Shown here in pieces: positions 18,103 through 28,423 of a stretch of 64,000 nt of DNA. The DNA comes from CAYFYS01 sp965202905. Lineage in GTDB: Bacteria; Pseudomonadota; Alphaproteobacteria; MPNO01. The position numbers and the translations under genes were made by a program. The DNA lies in the NCBI GenBank assembly GCA_965202905.1, contig OZ241868.1, positions 310,001-374,000 of the forward strand. Direction: 5' to 3'. Within the stretch, counting starts at the first letter, position 1; each line of letters starts with the position of its first letter. The notes beneath the pieces are model-generated. The model was not told where the DNA came from. It searched no databases and saw only the letters and a program-made list of their open reading frames with translations.

Positions 18103-20472
18103 CTACGACGCCTTGGCGTTCTGGATGGTCTGCCAGACGCTGTTCGAGGTCGCTGGCATGTCGATATGGTTGATTCCCAGCGGCGCGAGCGCATTGACGA
18201 CCGCATTCATCACCGCGGCCGGCGCGCCGATCGCGCCGATCTCGCCGACCCCCTTCACGCCCAGCGGGTTCATCGGACACGGCGTGACGGTATGGTCGAG
18301 GTCGAGGCTCGGCACGTCATCGGCCCGCGGTAGCCGGTAGTCCATCAGCGAGCCGGTCAGAGGCTGTCCGGACTCGTCGAAAATGGCGTGCTCGCACAGA
18401 GCCTGTCCGATGCCATGGACGACCCCGCCGTGGACCTGTCCCTCGACGATCATCGGGTTGACGATGTTGCCGACATCGTCGACCGCGGTGAAGCGCTCGA
18501 CCGAGACGACGCCGGTCTCCGGATCGATCTCGACCTCGCAGACATAGGCCCCGTAGGGGAAGTTGAAGTTGACCGGATCGAAATAGGCCTGCTCGTCGAG
18601 CCCGGGTTCGAGTTCCTCCAACGGGTAGTTGTGCGGCACGTAGGCCGCGAACGCAACCTCGCCGATCGATGTCGACTTGTCGGTGCCCTTGACGGTGAAA
18701 GCGCCCCCTTCGAAATCGATGTCCTCGACCGGGGCCTCCATCAGGTGGGCGGCGATCTTCCTGGCCTTTTCGACGATCTTGTCCATCGCCCGGTCGATCG
18801 CGCTGCCCCCGACCGACAGCGAGCGTGAGCCGTAGGTGCCCATGCCCATGGTCGAGCGGTCGGTGTCGCCTTCGACGACCTCGACATTCTCCAGCGGCAC
18901 GCCGAGCTTGTCGGTGATGAGCTGGGCGAAGGTGGTCTCGTGGCCCTGGCCGTGGTTGTGGGTGCCGGCGAAGACGGTCACCGTCCCGGTCGCGTTGAAC
19001 CGGACCTGGGCGGATTCGTAGAGGCCGGCGCGCGCGCCCAGAGCGCCCGCGATCGCCGACGGCGCCGCGCCAGTCGCCTCGATCGGCGTGGCGATGCCGA
19101 TGCCGCGCAGCTTGCCCGCGGTCGCCGAGCTCTGCTTGCGGGCGGAGAACCCGGACCATTCGGACGCATCGACGGCGATGTCCATGGCCTTCTCGTACTG
19201 GCCGGAATCGTAGAGCAGCGCGACCGGGGTCTGATAGGGGAACGCATCGGCGGCGATCATGTTGCGCCGGCGTATCTCCACCGGATCGACCCCGGTGATC
19301 CGCGCGGCCTCGTCGATGACCCGCTCGAGCAGATAGGTCGCCTCGGGCCGTCCCGCGCCGCGCAGCGCATCGACCGGCGAGGTATGGGTGAAGACCGCCT
19401 TGACGTTGGTCCAGATCGCCGGGGTCGTGTACTGCCCGGCGAACAGGGTGGCGTAGAGATAGGTCGGGATCAGCGGGGCGAAGGCCGACAGATACGCGCC
19501 CATGTTGGCCGTCGTCAGCACCCGGAGCCCGGTGAACCTGGCGTCGCCGTCGAGCGCGAGCTCGACCCTGGTGACGTGGTCGCGGCCATGGGTGTCGGTG
19601 ATGAAGGCCTCCGAGCGCTGGGCGGTCCAACGGACCGGCCGCGCCAGCTTGCGCGCCGCCCAGCAGACGATGGCGTATTCGCAATACGGCGGCACCTTGG
19701 TGCCGAAGCCGCCGCCGACATCGGGCGAGACCACCCGGAACTTGTGCTCCGGCTGGTTGAGGACAAAGGCCCCGAGCAGCAGCCGCATCGCATGCGCCGC
19801 CTGGGCGGTGCAATGAAGCGTCAGCTTCTGGTCGCCCGGATCGTAGTCGGCGGACGCGGCGCGCGGCTCCATCGGATGGGGCGCGATGCGCTGATTGATC
19901 AACTCCAGGGTGGCGACCGTGGCCGCGCCTTCGAAGGCCGCATCCGTCGCCGCCTTGTCGCCGAAATCCCAGTCGAAGCAGAGATTGTTGGCGATGTCGG
20001 CGTGGACCTGCGGCGCGGCTGCATCGGCCGCGCTGGCCGTCGCGGCGCAAGCCGGCTGCGCCTCGTAGTCGACCGAGATCATGGCGGCCGCATCGGCGGC
20101 CTGATCGGCGGTCTCCGCGACCACCGCCGCGACGATCTCGCCGACATAGCGGGCGGCGCCCTGGGCGATGACCGGCCATTTCGGCTCGGCCATCGGCGAC
20201 TCGTCATTGGACGTGACGCCCCAGCCGCAGGGCATGCCGCCGATCCCGTCGGCGTCGGCGTCCGCCCCGGTCAGCACCATGACCACGCCCGGCGCCTTGG
20301 CCGCCGCGCCGGCGTCGACGCCGCGGATCGTCGCGTGCGCATGGGGCGAGCGAAGCATATGGGCGAATAGCTCGCCCGGTTTCGAAGCGTCGTCGGTGTA
20401 TTTGCCGCGACCGGTCAGGAAGCGAAAGTCTTCCTTGCGTTTGACCGCCGCGCCGATTCCTCCCTCGGGCAT
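18103..20472 (-). CDS. coxL: Molybdopterin-binding large subunit, form II CO-dehydrogenase-like
   Basis: 789 residues, the usual length. MoCo-binding segments include VGGGFGTKVPPYCEYA, GTHNHGQGHETTFAQL, GMGTYGSRSLSVGGSA and, near the C-terminus, GVKGVGEIGAIGAPAAVMNA with the catalytic glutamate. The active-site loop reads DALRGAGRPEATY; true form I CO dehydrogenases carry A-Y-x-C-S-F-R with a copper-binding cysteine, whereas A-Y-R-G-A-G-R marks form II. The protein therefore lacks the copper cysteine, and the physiological substrate may be an aldehyde, aromatic or N-heterocycle instead of CO. It lies 25 bp downstream of coxS. Confidence 0.92.
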   Translation of the reverse strand: MPEGGIGAAVKRKEDFRFLTGRGKYTDDASKPGELFAHMLRSPHAHATIRGVDAGAAAKAPGVVMVLTGADADADGIGGMPCGWGVTSNDESPMAEPKWPVIAQGAARYVGEIVAAVVAETADQAADAAAMISVDYEAQPACAATASAADAAAPQVHADIANNLCFDWDFGDKAATDAAFEGAATVATLELINQRIAPHPMEPRAASADYDPGDQKLTLHCTAQAAHAMRLLLGAFVLNQPEHKFRVVSPDVGGGFGTKVPPYCEYAIVCWAARKLARPVRWTAQRSEAFITDTHGRDHVTRVELALDGDARFTGLRVLTTANMGAYLSAFAPLIPTYLYATLFAGQYTTPAIWTNVKAVFTHTSPVDALRGAGRPEATYLLERVIDEAARITGVDPVEIRRRNMIAADAFPYQTPVALLYDSGQYEKAMDIAVDASEWSGFSARKQSSATAGKLRGIGIATPIEATGAAPSAIAGALGARAGLYESAQVRFNATGTVTVFAGTHNHGQGHETTFAQLITDKLGVPLENVEVVEGDTDRSTMGMGTYGSRSLSVGGSAIDRAMDKIVEKARKIAAHLMEAPVEDIDFEGGAFTVKGTDKSTSIGEVAFAAYVPHNYPLEELEPGLDEQAYFDPVNFNFPYGAYVCEVEIDPETGVVSVERFTAVDDVGNIVNPMIVEGQVHGGVVHGIGQALCEHAIFDESGQPLTGSLMDYRLPRADDVPSLDLDHTVTPCPMNPLGVKGVGEIGAIGAPAAVMNAVVNALAPLGINHIDMPATSNSVWQTIQNAKAS

Positions 20473-20497
20473 CGTTTTGCCTCCCAGGTCAGGGGCT

Positions 20498-20974
<477 letters not shown>

Positions 20975-21145
20975 TTGAGCCTCCTTGAGTCGGCCGGCGC
21001 CTCGTCCAGCCTCACCGATACCGAAAAACATCCGCCGCAACGGGCGCGTATGCAGGAAAGTCCTCGCCCCCGGCCGTTCCCGGGCGGCAGTATCCTGCCA
21101 CGCCCCGGGCAGGTCAAGGGATCGGGCGTGGCCGCCGGGAATTCC

Positions 21146-21793
21146 TCAGGCCAGTACGACAATCAGCACGATCACGACGATCGCCACCAGCCCGCCAATC
21201 CAGACCGCCGGGCTGAGGCCGCCGGAATCGGCGCCGGCGGCGCCCGGCGGCGGGCTCGCCGCGGCAGGCTCAGGCTCGGCCGGGGCGGGCTCCGCCCGTG
21301 CGGGTTCCGGCGCGGCGGCGTCGGCCGAAGCCGATGCGTCCGGCGCGTCCGCAGGCCCGCCGACGGTCGCCGCGAACTTGCCGAAGAAGTCGTCGGCCAT
21401 CTTGCGCGCGGTGGAATCGATCAGCCGCGATCCGATCTGGGCGAGCTTGCCGCCGACGGTCGCATTCGCCTCGTAGGCCAGCAACGTGTCGCCGCCGTCC
21501 TGGGTGAGCCTGACCGCCGCTCCGCCCTTGGCGAAGCCCGCGACCCCGCCCTGGCCCTCGCCGCTGATTGTGTAGCCGTTGGGCGGGTCGATGTCGGAGA
21601 GCTGGACCTTGCCGGTGAACTTGGCCGAAACCGGGCCGACCCTGGCGGTGACTTTGGCGCTGAACCCGGTATCGGAGGTCTTTTCCAGCTCCTCGCAGCC
21701 GGCGATGCACCGTTTGAGGATGTCCGGGTCGTTGAGCGCCTCCCAGACCCGCTCGCGCGGCGCGGCAATCCGGTATTCGCCGGTCATATCCAT
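21146..21793 (-). CDS. coxG: CoxG-like SRPBCC protein with a C-terminal membrane anchor
   Basis: 215 residues. Residues 1-145 are the SRPBCC fold (YRIAAPRERVWEALNDPDILK, CIAGCEELEK, ATVGGKLAQIGSRLIDSTAR). A proline- and alanine-rich linker with repeated E-P-A-x-A segments follows, then a single hydrophobic helix at the C-terminus (VWIGGLVAIVVIVLIVVLA). CoxG tethers the CO dehydrogenase complex to the membrane in form I systems. It is the first gene of the cluster. A 17-bp tandem duplication at 21865-21898 lies just upstream. Confidence 0.9.
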   Translation of the reverse strand: MDMTGEYRIAAPRERVWEALNDPDILKRCIAGCEELEKTSDTGFSAKVTARVGPVSAKFTGKVQLSDIDPPNGYTISGEGQGGVAGFAKGGAAVRLTQDGGDTLLAYEANATVGGKLAQIGSRLIDSTARKMADDFFGKFAATVGGPADAPDASASADAAAPEPARAEPAPAEPEPAAASPPPGAAGADSGGLSPAVWIGGLVAIVVIVLIVVLA

Positions 21794-21864
21794 GGAATGC
21801 CTCCAGGGCCCGTCCATATGGGCGGTTTATCGGTTTGAAACGGCCCGAAAATAGGCGCTTGGCC

Positions 21865-21898
21865 TCGGGCCGGCAAGGGCGTCGGGCCGGTAAGGGCC
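21865..21898. repeat. Tandem repeat, 2 x 17 bp
   Basis: Two units beginning TCGGGCCGG(C/T)AAGGG lie in the 262-bp gap between the coxG-like gene and the MFS gene. The gap holds no gene that I can support and must contain the promoter of the cox cluster. Confidence 0.8.
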
Positions 21899-22055
21899 TC
21901 GGGCGGGGCGACGAAAGGGCCCCCGTCGCCGGGGTCCGGTCTTTGGGGATAGCGCCCAAGGGAGGTCGGGCGCCGGCAATGCAACCCCGATGCGGGGGGC
22001 CGTCGGCCGGTTTGTTGGCCGGTTTCAAGGGATTTCCGGTGATCGGTCGGCGGGC

Positions 22056-23300
22056 TCAAGTCGGCTGCGCGGCTACCCGCTCGATCGGCCGGTCGTTGAT
22101 CGGCCAGTGGATCAGCGCCGCGGCGACGCTCAGCGCGATCGCGAGCCACCAGGCGGCGTCGTAGCTGCCCGTCCGATCGTAGAACGCGCCGCCCAGCCAG
22201 ACGCCGCAGAAGCTTCCGAGCTGGTGGCTGAAAATGACGATCGAGAACAGGGTCGCCATGTAGCGCGGCCCGAAGATCTGGGCCACGACGCCGCTGGTCA
22301 GCGGCACCGTCGACAGCCACAACAGCCCGAGGGCGGCGGCGAAAATCAGCACCGAAGTTTCGCTGACCGGGACCTGGATGAAGATCAGAATCAGGACCGC
22401 GCGCAGCGCGTAGAGCAAGCTGAGCAGGTAAGTCTTGCGAAACCGTCCGCCGAGCCAGCCCGCGCCCAGCGTGCCGACGATGTTGAACAGCCCGATGGTC
22501 GCGATGGCCCAGGCGGCGAGCCAGGCCTCGGCGCCCGAATCCGTCAGGAATCCGGGCAGATGTGTGCCGATGAACTGGACCTGGAAGCCGCAGACGAAGA
22601 AGCCGGTTACCAGCAGCCAGTAGCCGCGATGGCCGCCGGCCTCGCCGAGCGCCGCGCCCAGGCTCTGCGGCGCCGGCCGGGCGAGCGCCTCGGCGGATCC
22701 GGCGCGCAGCGCCAGGCTGAGCGGCACCATGACCGCGACGATCACCGAAAGGATCGCGATGCTGTTCGACCAGCCGTAGCCGGAAATCAGCCCCTGGCTG
22801 ATCGGCGCGAAGGTGAACTGGCCTGCCGAGGCACCGGCGGTCCCGATGCCGAGCCACAGGCTGCGGCGGGCGTCCGTGGCCACCCGGCCGATCAGCGCCA
22901 GCGGCAGCGTAAAGCCGATCCCGGACAGGCCGAGCCCGACGATCAGCCCGGCGCTCAGCATCATCGCCTCCGGCGTCGTCGACTGCGAGATCAGCCACAT
23001 GCCGACGGCATAGACCACCCCGGTGACCGCCATCACCCGGATTGTGCCCCACCGGTCCGCAATCGCGCCGACGAAGGGGGCCGCGGCGCCCATGATCAGG
23101 TTCTGGATCGCGATCGCGATCGAGAACTCGGTCCGGCCCCAGCCGAGATCGTCGCTCAGCGGAACCAGGAAAAGACCGAAGTTCTGCCGCGTGCCGCTGA
23201 CGACCAACATGATCGCCACGCCGCCGCCGAGGACGAAAAGAGGCGTGCGCCAGAACGTTTTCATGACCACCTGTCGCGCATCCGGGGGTTGAGCAATCAT
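22056..23300 (-). CDS. MFS transporter, monocarboxylate/oxalate-formate-like
   Basis: 414 residues with about twelve hydrophobic segments. The N-terminal half contains SGTRQNFGLFLVPLSDDLGW, and GAIADRWGTIRVM is the loop 2-3 motif D-R-x-G of MFS carriers. FAPISQGLISGYGW and GGAFYDRTGSYDAAWWL close the two halves. Such proteins exchange organic anions in the inner membrane. ATG 23300 is used; ATG 23264 (MKTFWRTPLF) is an equally plausible start. Substrate unknown; the position beside the cox-type cluster may suggest uptake of its substrate, which is inference. Confidence 0.85.
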   Translation of the reverse strand: MIAQPPDARQVVMKTFWRTPLFVLGGGVAIMLVVSGTRQNFGLFLVPLSDDLGWGRTEFSIAIAIQNLIMGAAAPFVGAIADRWGTIRVMAVTGVVYAVGMWLISQSTTPEAMMLSAGLIVGLGLSGIGFTLPLALIGRVATDARRSLWLGIGTAGASAGQFTFAPISQGLISGYGWSNSIAILSVIVAVMVPLSLALRAGSAEALARPAPQSLGAALGEAGGHRGYWLLVTGFFVCGFQVQFIGTHLPGFLTDSGAEAWLAAWAIATIGLFNIVGTLGAGWLGGRFRKTYLLSLLYALRAVLILIFIQVPVSETSVLIFAAALGLLWLSTVPLTSGVVAQIFGPRYMATLFSIVIFSHQLGSFCGVWLGGAFYDRTGSYDAAWWLAIALSVAAALIHWPINDRPIERVAAQPT

Positions 23301-23372
23301 TAGGGCGCGGGGCGCAGCCGGTCAATTCGCGCCCAGGTCACCCCGGCGCCGGGCGAGCGCCCGGAACGCGCG

Positions 23373-23412
23373 GAGCCCCGCCGTCGGCGCCAGAGCCCCG
23401 CCGTCGGCGATG
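23373..23412. repeat. Tandem repeat, 2 x 20 bp
   Basis: Two units of GAGCCCCGCCGTCGGCGNNN stand in the 152-bp gap between the end of the antiporter operon and the MFS gene start. No gene is visible in the gap. Confidence 0.8.
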
Positions 23413-23452
23413 GGCCCGGGCGCGGCCGGATCTCGCCGCCTCACTTGCCGCC

Positions 23453-25144
23453 TCAGAGGTAGTAGATCAGCAGGAAGGCCCCCAGCAGCACCGCCACCCA
23501 CAGGGTCGTCGAGCCGAGCGGCCAAGTCCGCGCCAGAGCGCCTTCGGGCTCGTGATAGCGTATCACGGCGCTCAGGATCCTGTACATGCCGCCCCGCAGC
23601 GAGGCCATGAAGAACAGCCAGCATCTCCAGACCGGACGCCAAATGCGGTCGATCAACAGCGGCAGGCCGCGGCGGTAGACCCAATCGACATCGAGGTTGG
23701 TCGAGCGCAGCTCCGGCGGGTGGATGCGGTAGCGGATCAGGACCGCAAACGCGAGGGCGGAGAACATCAGGAGCTGGAGCTGGCCGATCACATGGGTTGG
23801 GGTATAGGGCGCGTAGTCCACCGGGTGCGGCAGGATCGAATAGAGCAGCGGCGAGTAGACGCCCAGCGCGATGCACAGGAACGCCGTGATCCCCATCGCC
23901 GCCAGCATGTTCGACGGTGCTTCCTTGCAGCGCTTGCCGGAATCGTGGGCGAAGAAGGCGAAGTAGGGGATCTTGACGCCGGAATGGTAGAAGACCCCGG
24001 CCGAGGCGAACATCAGGATCAGCCAGACCGCCGTGTAGCCGTCCTTGGCGATCGCGGACAAGGTCAACGGCTTGGCGACGAAGCCGGAAAACAGGGGAAA
24101 CGCCGAGATCGAGGCCGCACCGACGATGCAAAAGACCGTGGTCAGCGGCATCGATTTGTAGAGCCCGCCGAGCTCCGAGCCCTTTATCGTCCCCACCCGG
24201 TGGAGAACCGCCCCCATCGACATGAAGAGCAAGGCTTTGTAGAGAGTGCCGACGAAGGCGTGCCCGACCGCGCCGTTGATCGCGAGCGGCGTGCCGACGC
24301 CGACGCCCACGACCATGAAGCCGAGCTGATGGTTGAGGCTGTAGGCCAGGACCCGCCTGAGATCGTTCTCGATCACCGCATAGAAGATCGGGAAGGCCGT
24401 CATCGCTGCGCCGATATAGATCAGCAATTCGGTTCCCGGAAAGCCGCGAGCGAGTGCATAGATCGCGGCCTTGGTGGTGAACGCGCTGAGGAAGACGGTC
24501 CCGGTGACCGTGGCTTCCGGGTAGGCGTCCTGCAGCCAGTTGTGGAGGAACGGGAAAGCGGCCTTGATCCCGAAAGCGAGCAATATCAGCCAGGCCGCCG
24601 GGGATTCGAGACTCATTTTCTCGAACGCGATCGAGCCGGTCGCCTGAGCCTGGATGATCGCGCCCGACAGCAGCAGGACGCCCGAGCCGATCTGGACGAT
24701 CAGGTAGCGCATGCCGGAGCGGTAGGCGCGCTCGCCGCCGCTCGCCCAGATCAGGAAGACGGAGGTGATCGCCATCGCTTCCCAGTAGACGAACAGCGTG
24801 ACCAGGTCGCCGGCGAACACCGCGCCGATACCGCTGCCAGCATACATCGTACCGGCCACCTGCTGGACGGTGTCGCGGAGGTGGAGCGCGTAGATCGCGC
24901 TCAGGATCGCCACGATGTGGAAGATATATCCGAAGATCAGGCTCAGCCGGTCGGCGCGGACCGGAACGAGCTCCGCCCCGAAAAAGGTAAAGGCGAGATG
25001 ACTGCCGGGTTCGAGCGCGATCACGCCCCACAGCCCGACGATCGGCAGCACGACCGTCCAGGCAGGCCGCGCGACGCCGGGGATGAACGGGATCACGACG
25101 GCGCCGGCGATCAGCAGAAGCCCGGGCGGGAGACTAGCGATCAT
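23453..25144 (-). CDS. Mrp/complex I-type proton channel subunit (third ND5/ND4-like antiporter paralogue)
   Basis: 563 residues with about fourteen hydrophobic segments. The ion-path residues of the family are present: FVYWEAMAITSVFLIWASGG (the glutamate of TM5), FGIKAAFPFLHNWLQDAYPEA (lysine of TM7) and VGHAFVGTLYKALLFMSMG. The C-terminal 150 residues extend beyond the usual MrpD core, including a long lateral section (RSTNLDVDWVYRRG) seen in NuoL/NuoM-type proteins. It is the last gene of the operon, overlapping the small membrane protein gene by 11 bp. It probably forms part of the cation/proton exchanger. Confidence 0.85.
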   Translation of the reverse strand: MIASLPPGLLLIAGAVVIPFIPGVARPAWTVVLPIVGLWGVIALEPGSHLAFTFFGAELVPVRADRLSLIFGYIFHIVAILSAIYALHLRDTVQQVAGTMYAGSGIGAVFAGDLVTLFVYWEAMAITSVFLIWASGGERAYRSGMRYLIVQIGSGVLLLSGAIIQAQATGSIAFEKMSLESPAAWLILLAFGIKAAFPFLHNWLQDAYPEATVTGTVFLSAFTTKAAIYALARGFPGTELLIYIGAAMTAFPIFYAVIENDLRRVLAYSLNHQLGFMVVGVGVGTPLAINGAVGHAFVGTLYKALLFMSMGAVLHRVGTIKGSELGGLYKSMPLTTVFCIVGAASISAFPLFSGFVAKPLTLSAIAKDGYTAVWLILMFASAGVFYHSGVKIPYFAFFAHDSGKRCKEAPSNMLAAMGITAFLCIALGVYSPLLYSILPHPVDYAPYTPTHVIGQLQLLMFSALAFAVLIRYRIHPPELRSTNLDVDWVYRRGLPLLIDRIWRPVWRCWLFFMASLRGGMYRILSAVIRYHEPEGALARTWPLGSTTLWVAVLLGAFLLIYYL

Positions 25145-25403
25145 AGTAGTCCTCGCCGCGCATCACGAGCTTGCGGAGCCCCTTGGCCGCGAGCGCCAGG
25201 AAGACGCAGCAGACGAAGCCGTAGACGCCGTAGAAGCCGAAATAATGCTCGATCTCGGACTCGACGTGCTTCTCATGGAACAGATCGAGCAGAAGGAGCA
25301 CCGCGCAGACGCCGACCACCGAGCGGTAGACCGCGGTCACGCTGGCCGGTTTGTCGAGCCAGTACTGCTTCTCGTCCTTCGGCGGTCCGTTCCCGGTGCT
25401 CAT
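25134..25403 (-). CDS. Small two-helix membrane protein of the antiporter operon
   Basis: 89 residues, with two hydrophobic segments (SVVGVCAVLLLLDLF and YGFVCCVFLALAAKGL) flanked by charged ends (PPKDEKQYWLDKP at the start, VMRGEDYYDR at the end). The tightly packed position between two large antiporter subunits, with 12 bp before and 11 bp overlap after, argues for a real accessory subunit. I do not recognise a named family. Confidence 0.75.
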   Translation of the reverse strand: MSTGNGPPKDEKQYWLDKPASVTAVYRSVVGVCAVLLLLDLFHEKHVESEIEHYFGFYGVYGFVCCVFLALAAKGLRKLVMRGEDYYDR

Positions 25404-25415
25404 CGCGCGGCGGCC

Positions 25416-26942
25416 TCAGCGTTGTGCGATCGGGGCGAGGAAGGCCGCGATGTCGTCCGCGGCGACGAACAGGATCAGGCAGCCGAGCGCGGTCAGGCAG
25501 AGCGGCACCACGCAAAACATCGGCGCCTCGCCATGGTCGTGATCATGGCGATGATCGTGCTCACCCCCGTGCGGGTCGGGCGCGGCGCCGACGGCTTGCG
25601 GCTCCGGCTCCGCGACCCGCCGGCCGCCGGGGATGAAGGCGCGCGCGGCGACGGGGATCAGATAGGCGACGTTCAGCAGCGAGCTCGCCATCAATACGGC
25701 GATGAAGATCAACTCGCCCGCATCCGCCGCACCGACGCCCAGGAACCACTTGCTCCACGCGCCCCCCAAGGGCGGCAGGCCGGTGACGCTGAGCGCGCCG
25801 ATCGCGAAGGCCGCGAACGTAAATGGCATCTTCCGCCCGAGCCCGCCCATGTCGCTGATCTCGGTCTTGTGCGAGGCGACCAGGATCGCGCCGGCGCAGA
25901 AGAAGAGCGTGATCTTGCCGAAAGCGTGCATGGCGATGTGCATCGCGCCGCCGACCACGCTCCAGGTGGTCGCCAGCGCCGCGCCGAGGACGACGTAGCC
26001 GAGCTGGCTCACCGTCGAGTAGGCGAGCCGGGCCTTGAGATTGTCCTTGGTGAGCGCCACCACCGAGGCGACGATGATGGTCGTGCCCGCGACGTACATC
26101 AGCCAGGTGCTGGCCCCGGTCTCACGCAGGTGGTCGATGCCGAAGATGTAGATCGCGACCTTGAGGACGGTGAACACGCCGGCCTTGACGACGGCCACGG
26201 CATGCAGCAGCGCGCTGACCGGGGTCGGGGCGACCATCGCCGCGGGCAGCCAGCGATGGATCGGCAGGAGCGCGGCCTTGCCGATGCCGTACATATAGAG
26301 GAACAGCAGGACCACCAGCGGGAAGCCTTCGACCTTGCCGGCCAGGATTCCCCCCGGCGTGAAGTCCAGCGTGCCGGCGGCCACCCATGTCCACAGGATG
26401 CCGATGAGCTGCAGCCCGATCGAGGTCGCCAGCAGGATGCCGAGATAGGTCCGGCCGGCCCGCATCGACTCGGGCGACCGATGGTGAGTGACCAGCGGAT
26501 AGGTGGAAAGCGTCAGCACCTCGTAAGCGATGAACAGGGTCATCATGTTGCCGGCCATCGCGACTCCGAGCGCGGCTGAGATGGCGATCGCAAAGCAGAC
26601 GTAGAACCGGGTCTGGTTCTGCTCGTGGTGCCCGCGCATGTAGCCGATGGAATAGAACGAGGTGACGATCCACAGGAACGAGGCCACCATCGCGAACAGC
26701 ATGCCCAGCGGCTCGACCTCGAAGTGCAGCGTCAGGCCGGGCACGAAGTCGAACAGGGTGAGGCTTGGCCGGCCCCCGGAATCGACCTCGGGGAAGATCG
26801 CAAGGACGGCGATGAAGGTCGCGGCGGCGGCGGCGATCGTCGCGGATTCGCGCACGTTCGGCCAGCGGTCGAGCAGTCGGATCGCCACCGCGCCCAACAG
26901 AGGCGCGGCCAGGGCGATGGCGATCGCGGTCGCCGGGCTCAC
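25416..26942 (-). CDS. mrpD: Mrp antiporter subunit D paralogue (second proton channel subunit)
   Basis: 508 residues. TM residues of the ND2/ND4/ND5 family are visible: TLFIAYEVLTLSTYPLV (glutamate), GIGKAALLPIHRWLPAAM (lysine) and AMHAFGKITLFFCAG. A histidine-rich stretch near the C-terminus (DPHGGEHDHRHDHDHGE) is unusual and may bind metal. GTG 26942 overlaps the stop of the preceding mrpD (GTGA), so coupling supports this start. It is one of three channel-type subunits in the operon. Confidence 0.88.
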   Translation of the reverse strand: MSPATAIAIALAAPLLGAVAIRLLDRWPNVRESATIAAAAATFIAVLAIFPEVDSGGRPSLTLFDFVPGLTLHFEVEPLGMLFAMVASFLWIVTSFYSIGYMRGHHEQNQTRFYVCFAIAISAALGVAMAGNMMTLFIAYEVLTLSTYPLVTHHRSPESMRAGRTYLGILLATSIGLQLIGILWTWVAAGTLDFTPGGILAGKVEGFPLVVLLFLYMYGIGKAALLPIHRWLPAAMVAPTPVSALLHAVAVVKAGVFTVLKVAIYIFGIDHLRETGASTWLMYVAGTTIIVASVVALTKDNLKARLAYSTVSQLGYVVLGAALATTWSVVGGAMHIAMHAFGKITLFFCAGAILVASHKTEISDMGGLGRKMPFTFAAFAIGALSVTGLPPLGGAWSKWFLGVGAADAGELIFIAVLMASSLLNVAYLIPVAARAFIPGGRRVAEPEPQAVGAAPDPHGGEHDHRHDHDHGEAPMFCVVPLCLTALGCLILFVAADDIAAFLAPIAQR

Positions 26943-28423
26943 GGTCCACCGCCCATCAGCGCGCGGGCCGCGTGATCGGCCACGCCCACGCTGAGCGAGG
27001 TCTCGATGCCGAAATAGACGTTCAGCACGACCAGACTCCAGGTCGGGATCAGCAGCGAGACCGGTGCCTCGCGGACGGCGAGGCCGCTGGCGTCGGCCGG
27101 CGGCGCGCGGAAATAGGCGTACTCCACCACGCGCCAGACATAGATCACCGCGAGCAGGGAGCTGAGCACGATGAGCGCCGCGAGCCACCACAGTTCGCCT
27201 TCCAGCGCGGCCAGGATCAGGTACCACTTGGAGATGAAGCCCGCGGTCAGCGGAACGCCGATCAGGCTGAGCCCGCCGCCGACGAAGGCGGCCATGGTCC
27301 AGGGCATGCGCCGGCCCAGCCCGGCGAAATCGCCGATCCGGAACGAGTCCTGGCGGCAGGCGATGCAGCCGATTACCAGAAACAGGGCGCCCTTCATCAG
27401 GGCGTGGTTGAACAGGTGCAGGATCGAGGCCGTCAGCCCTTCGATCGACACCAGGCTGATGCCGAGCACCATGTAGCCGATCTGGGCGACCGAGGAGTAG
27501 GCGAGCATGCGTTTGACGCTGTCCTGAAAGATCGCGATCGTCGAGGCGACGAACATCGCCAGGATCGCCAGCACCATCAACAGCCCGGCCGTCGGCAGGA
27601 CCTCGAAGGAGAACTCGACCCCGAAGACGGTGAACAGGAATCGGATCAGGACGTAGACCGCGACCTTGGTCGCGGTCGCGGCGAGGAAGGCGCTGACCGA
27701 GGGTGGCGCGTAGGTGTAGGACTTGGGTAGCCAGAAATGGAGCGGGAACAGCGCCAGCTTGATCGCCGCTCCGATCACCAGGAAGGCGAACGCCGCGATC
27801 ACCGTGCGGTTGTAGCCGGTCGCCGGCAGCCGCTCGCCGATGTCGTTCATGTTCAGCGTGCCGGTCGCGCCGTAGATCAGGCCGATACCGATGACGATGA
27901 AGGTCGCGCCGATGGTGCCCAACACAAGGTACTGATACGCCGCGGTCAGCGCCCGGCGGTGCGGCCCGAGGCTGATCAGGATGCAGGAGGACAGCGACGA
28001 AATCTCGAGAAAGACGAACAGGTTGAACGCATCGCCGGTGATCGCGACCCCGAGAAGCCCGGTCAGGCACAACAGGAATGCGCAGTAGAACAGATAGGCC
28101 CGCTCACGCGCCGTCTCGAACAGCAGGCTCGAGCGGGTGAACGGCAGCACGACCGCGGCGATCCCGCTGACGATCAGCAGCACGAAGGCGTTGAGCGAAT
28201 CGACCCGGTACTCGATCCCCCACGGCGCGGCCCAGCCGCCGAGTTCGTAGCTTATCGGCCCGCTCGTCATGACTTGATCGAGCAGCAGGCAGGACACCGC
28301 GAACGCCGCCCAGGTGGTCAGCAGCGCCACCGCGAACGCCAGGTCGCGGGCGCGGAGCAGGATGCAGGCCGGCGCCGCGATCAGCGGGATGACGACCTGG
28401 AGCGCGGGCAGGTGGGCGATCAT
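26939..28423 (-). CDS. mrpD: Mrp antiporter subunit D (first proton channel subunit)
   Basis: 494 residues with about fourteen hydrophobic segments. FVFLEISSLSSCILISLG (glutamate), GAAIKLALFPLHFWLPKSYT (lysine) and FNHALMKGALFLVIG are the channel motifs, and FVGGGLSLIGVPLTAGFISKW is typical of MrpD/MnhD. It overlaps mrpC by 4 bp (28420-28423) and the next paralogue by 4 bp. It exchanges Na+ or K+ for protons in the inner membrane as part of the complex. Confidence 0.92.
   Translation of the reverse strand: MIAHLPALQVVIPLIAAPACILLRARDLAFAVALLTTWAAFAVSCLLLDQVMTSGPISYELGGWAAPWGIEYRVDSLNAFVLLIVSGIAAVVLPFTRSSLLFETARERAYLFYCAFLLCLTGLLGVAITGDAFNLFVFLEISSLSSCILISLGPHRRALTAAYQYLVLGTIGATFIVIGIGLIYGATGTLNMNDIGERLPATGYNRTVIAAFAFLVIGAAIKLALFPLHFWLPKSYTYAPPSVSAFLAATATKVAVYVLIRFLFTVFGVEFSFEVLPTAGLLMVLAILAMFVASTIAIFQDSVKRMLAYSSVAQIGYMVLGISLVSIEGLTASILHLFNHALMKGALFLVIGCIACRQDSFRIGDFAGLGRRMPWTMAAFVGGGLSLIGVPLTAGFISKWYLILAALEGELWWLAALIVLSSLLAVIYVWRVVEYAYFRAPPADASGLAVREAPVSLLIPTWSLVVLNVYFGIETSLSVGVADHAARALMGGGP

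Noticed and set aside
18103..20472. Calling the cox-type enzyme an aerobic CO dehydrogenase
   Set aside because: The active-site loop lacks the copper-binding cysteine motif of form I enzymes, so only CO-dehydrogenase-like is supported.
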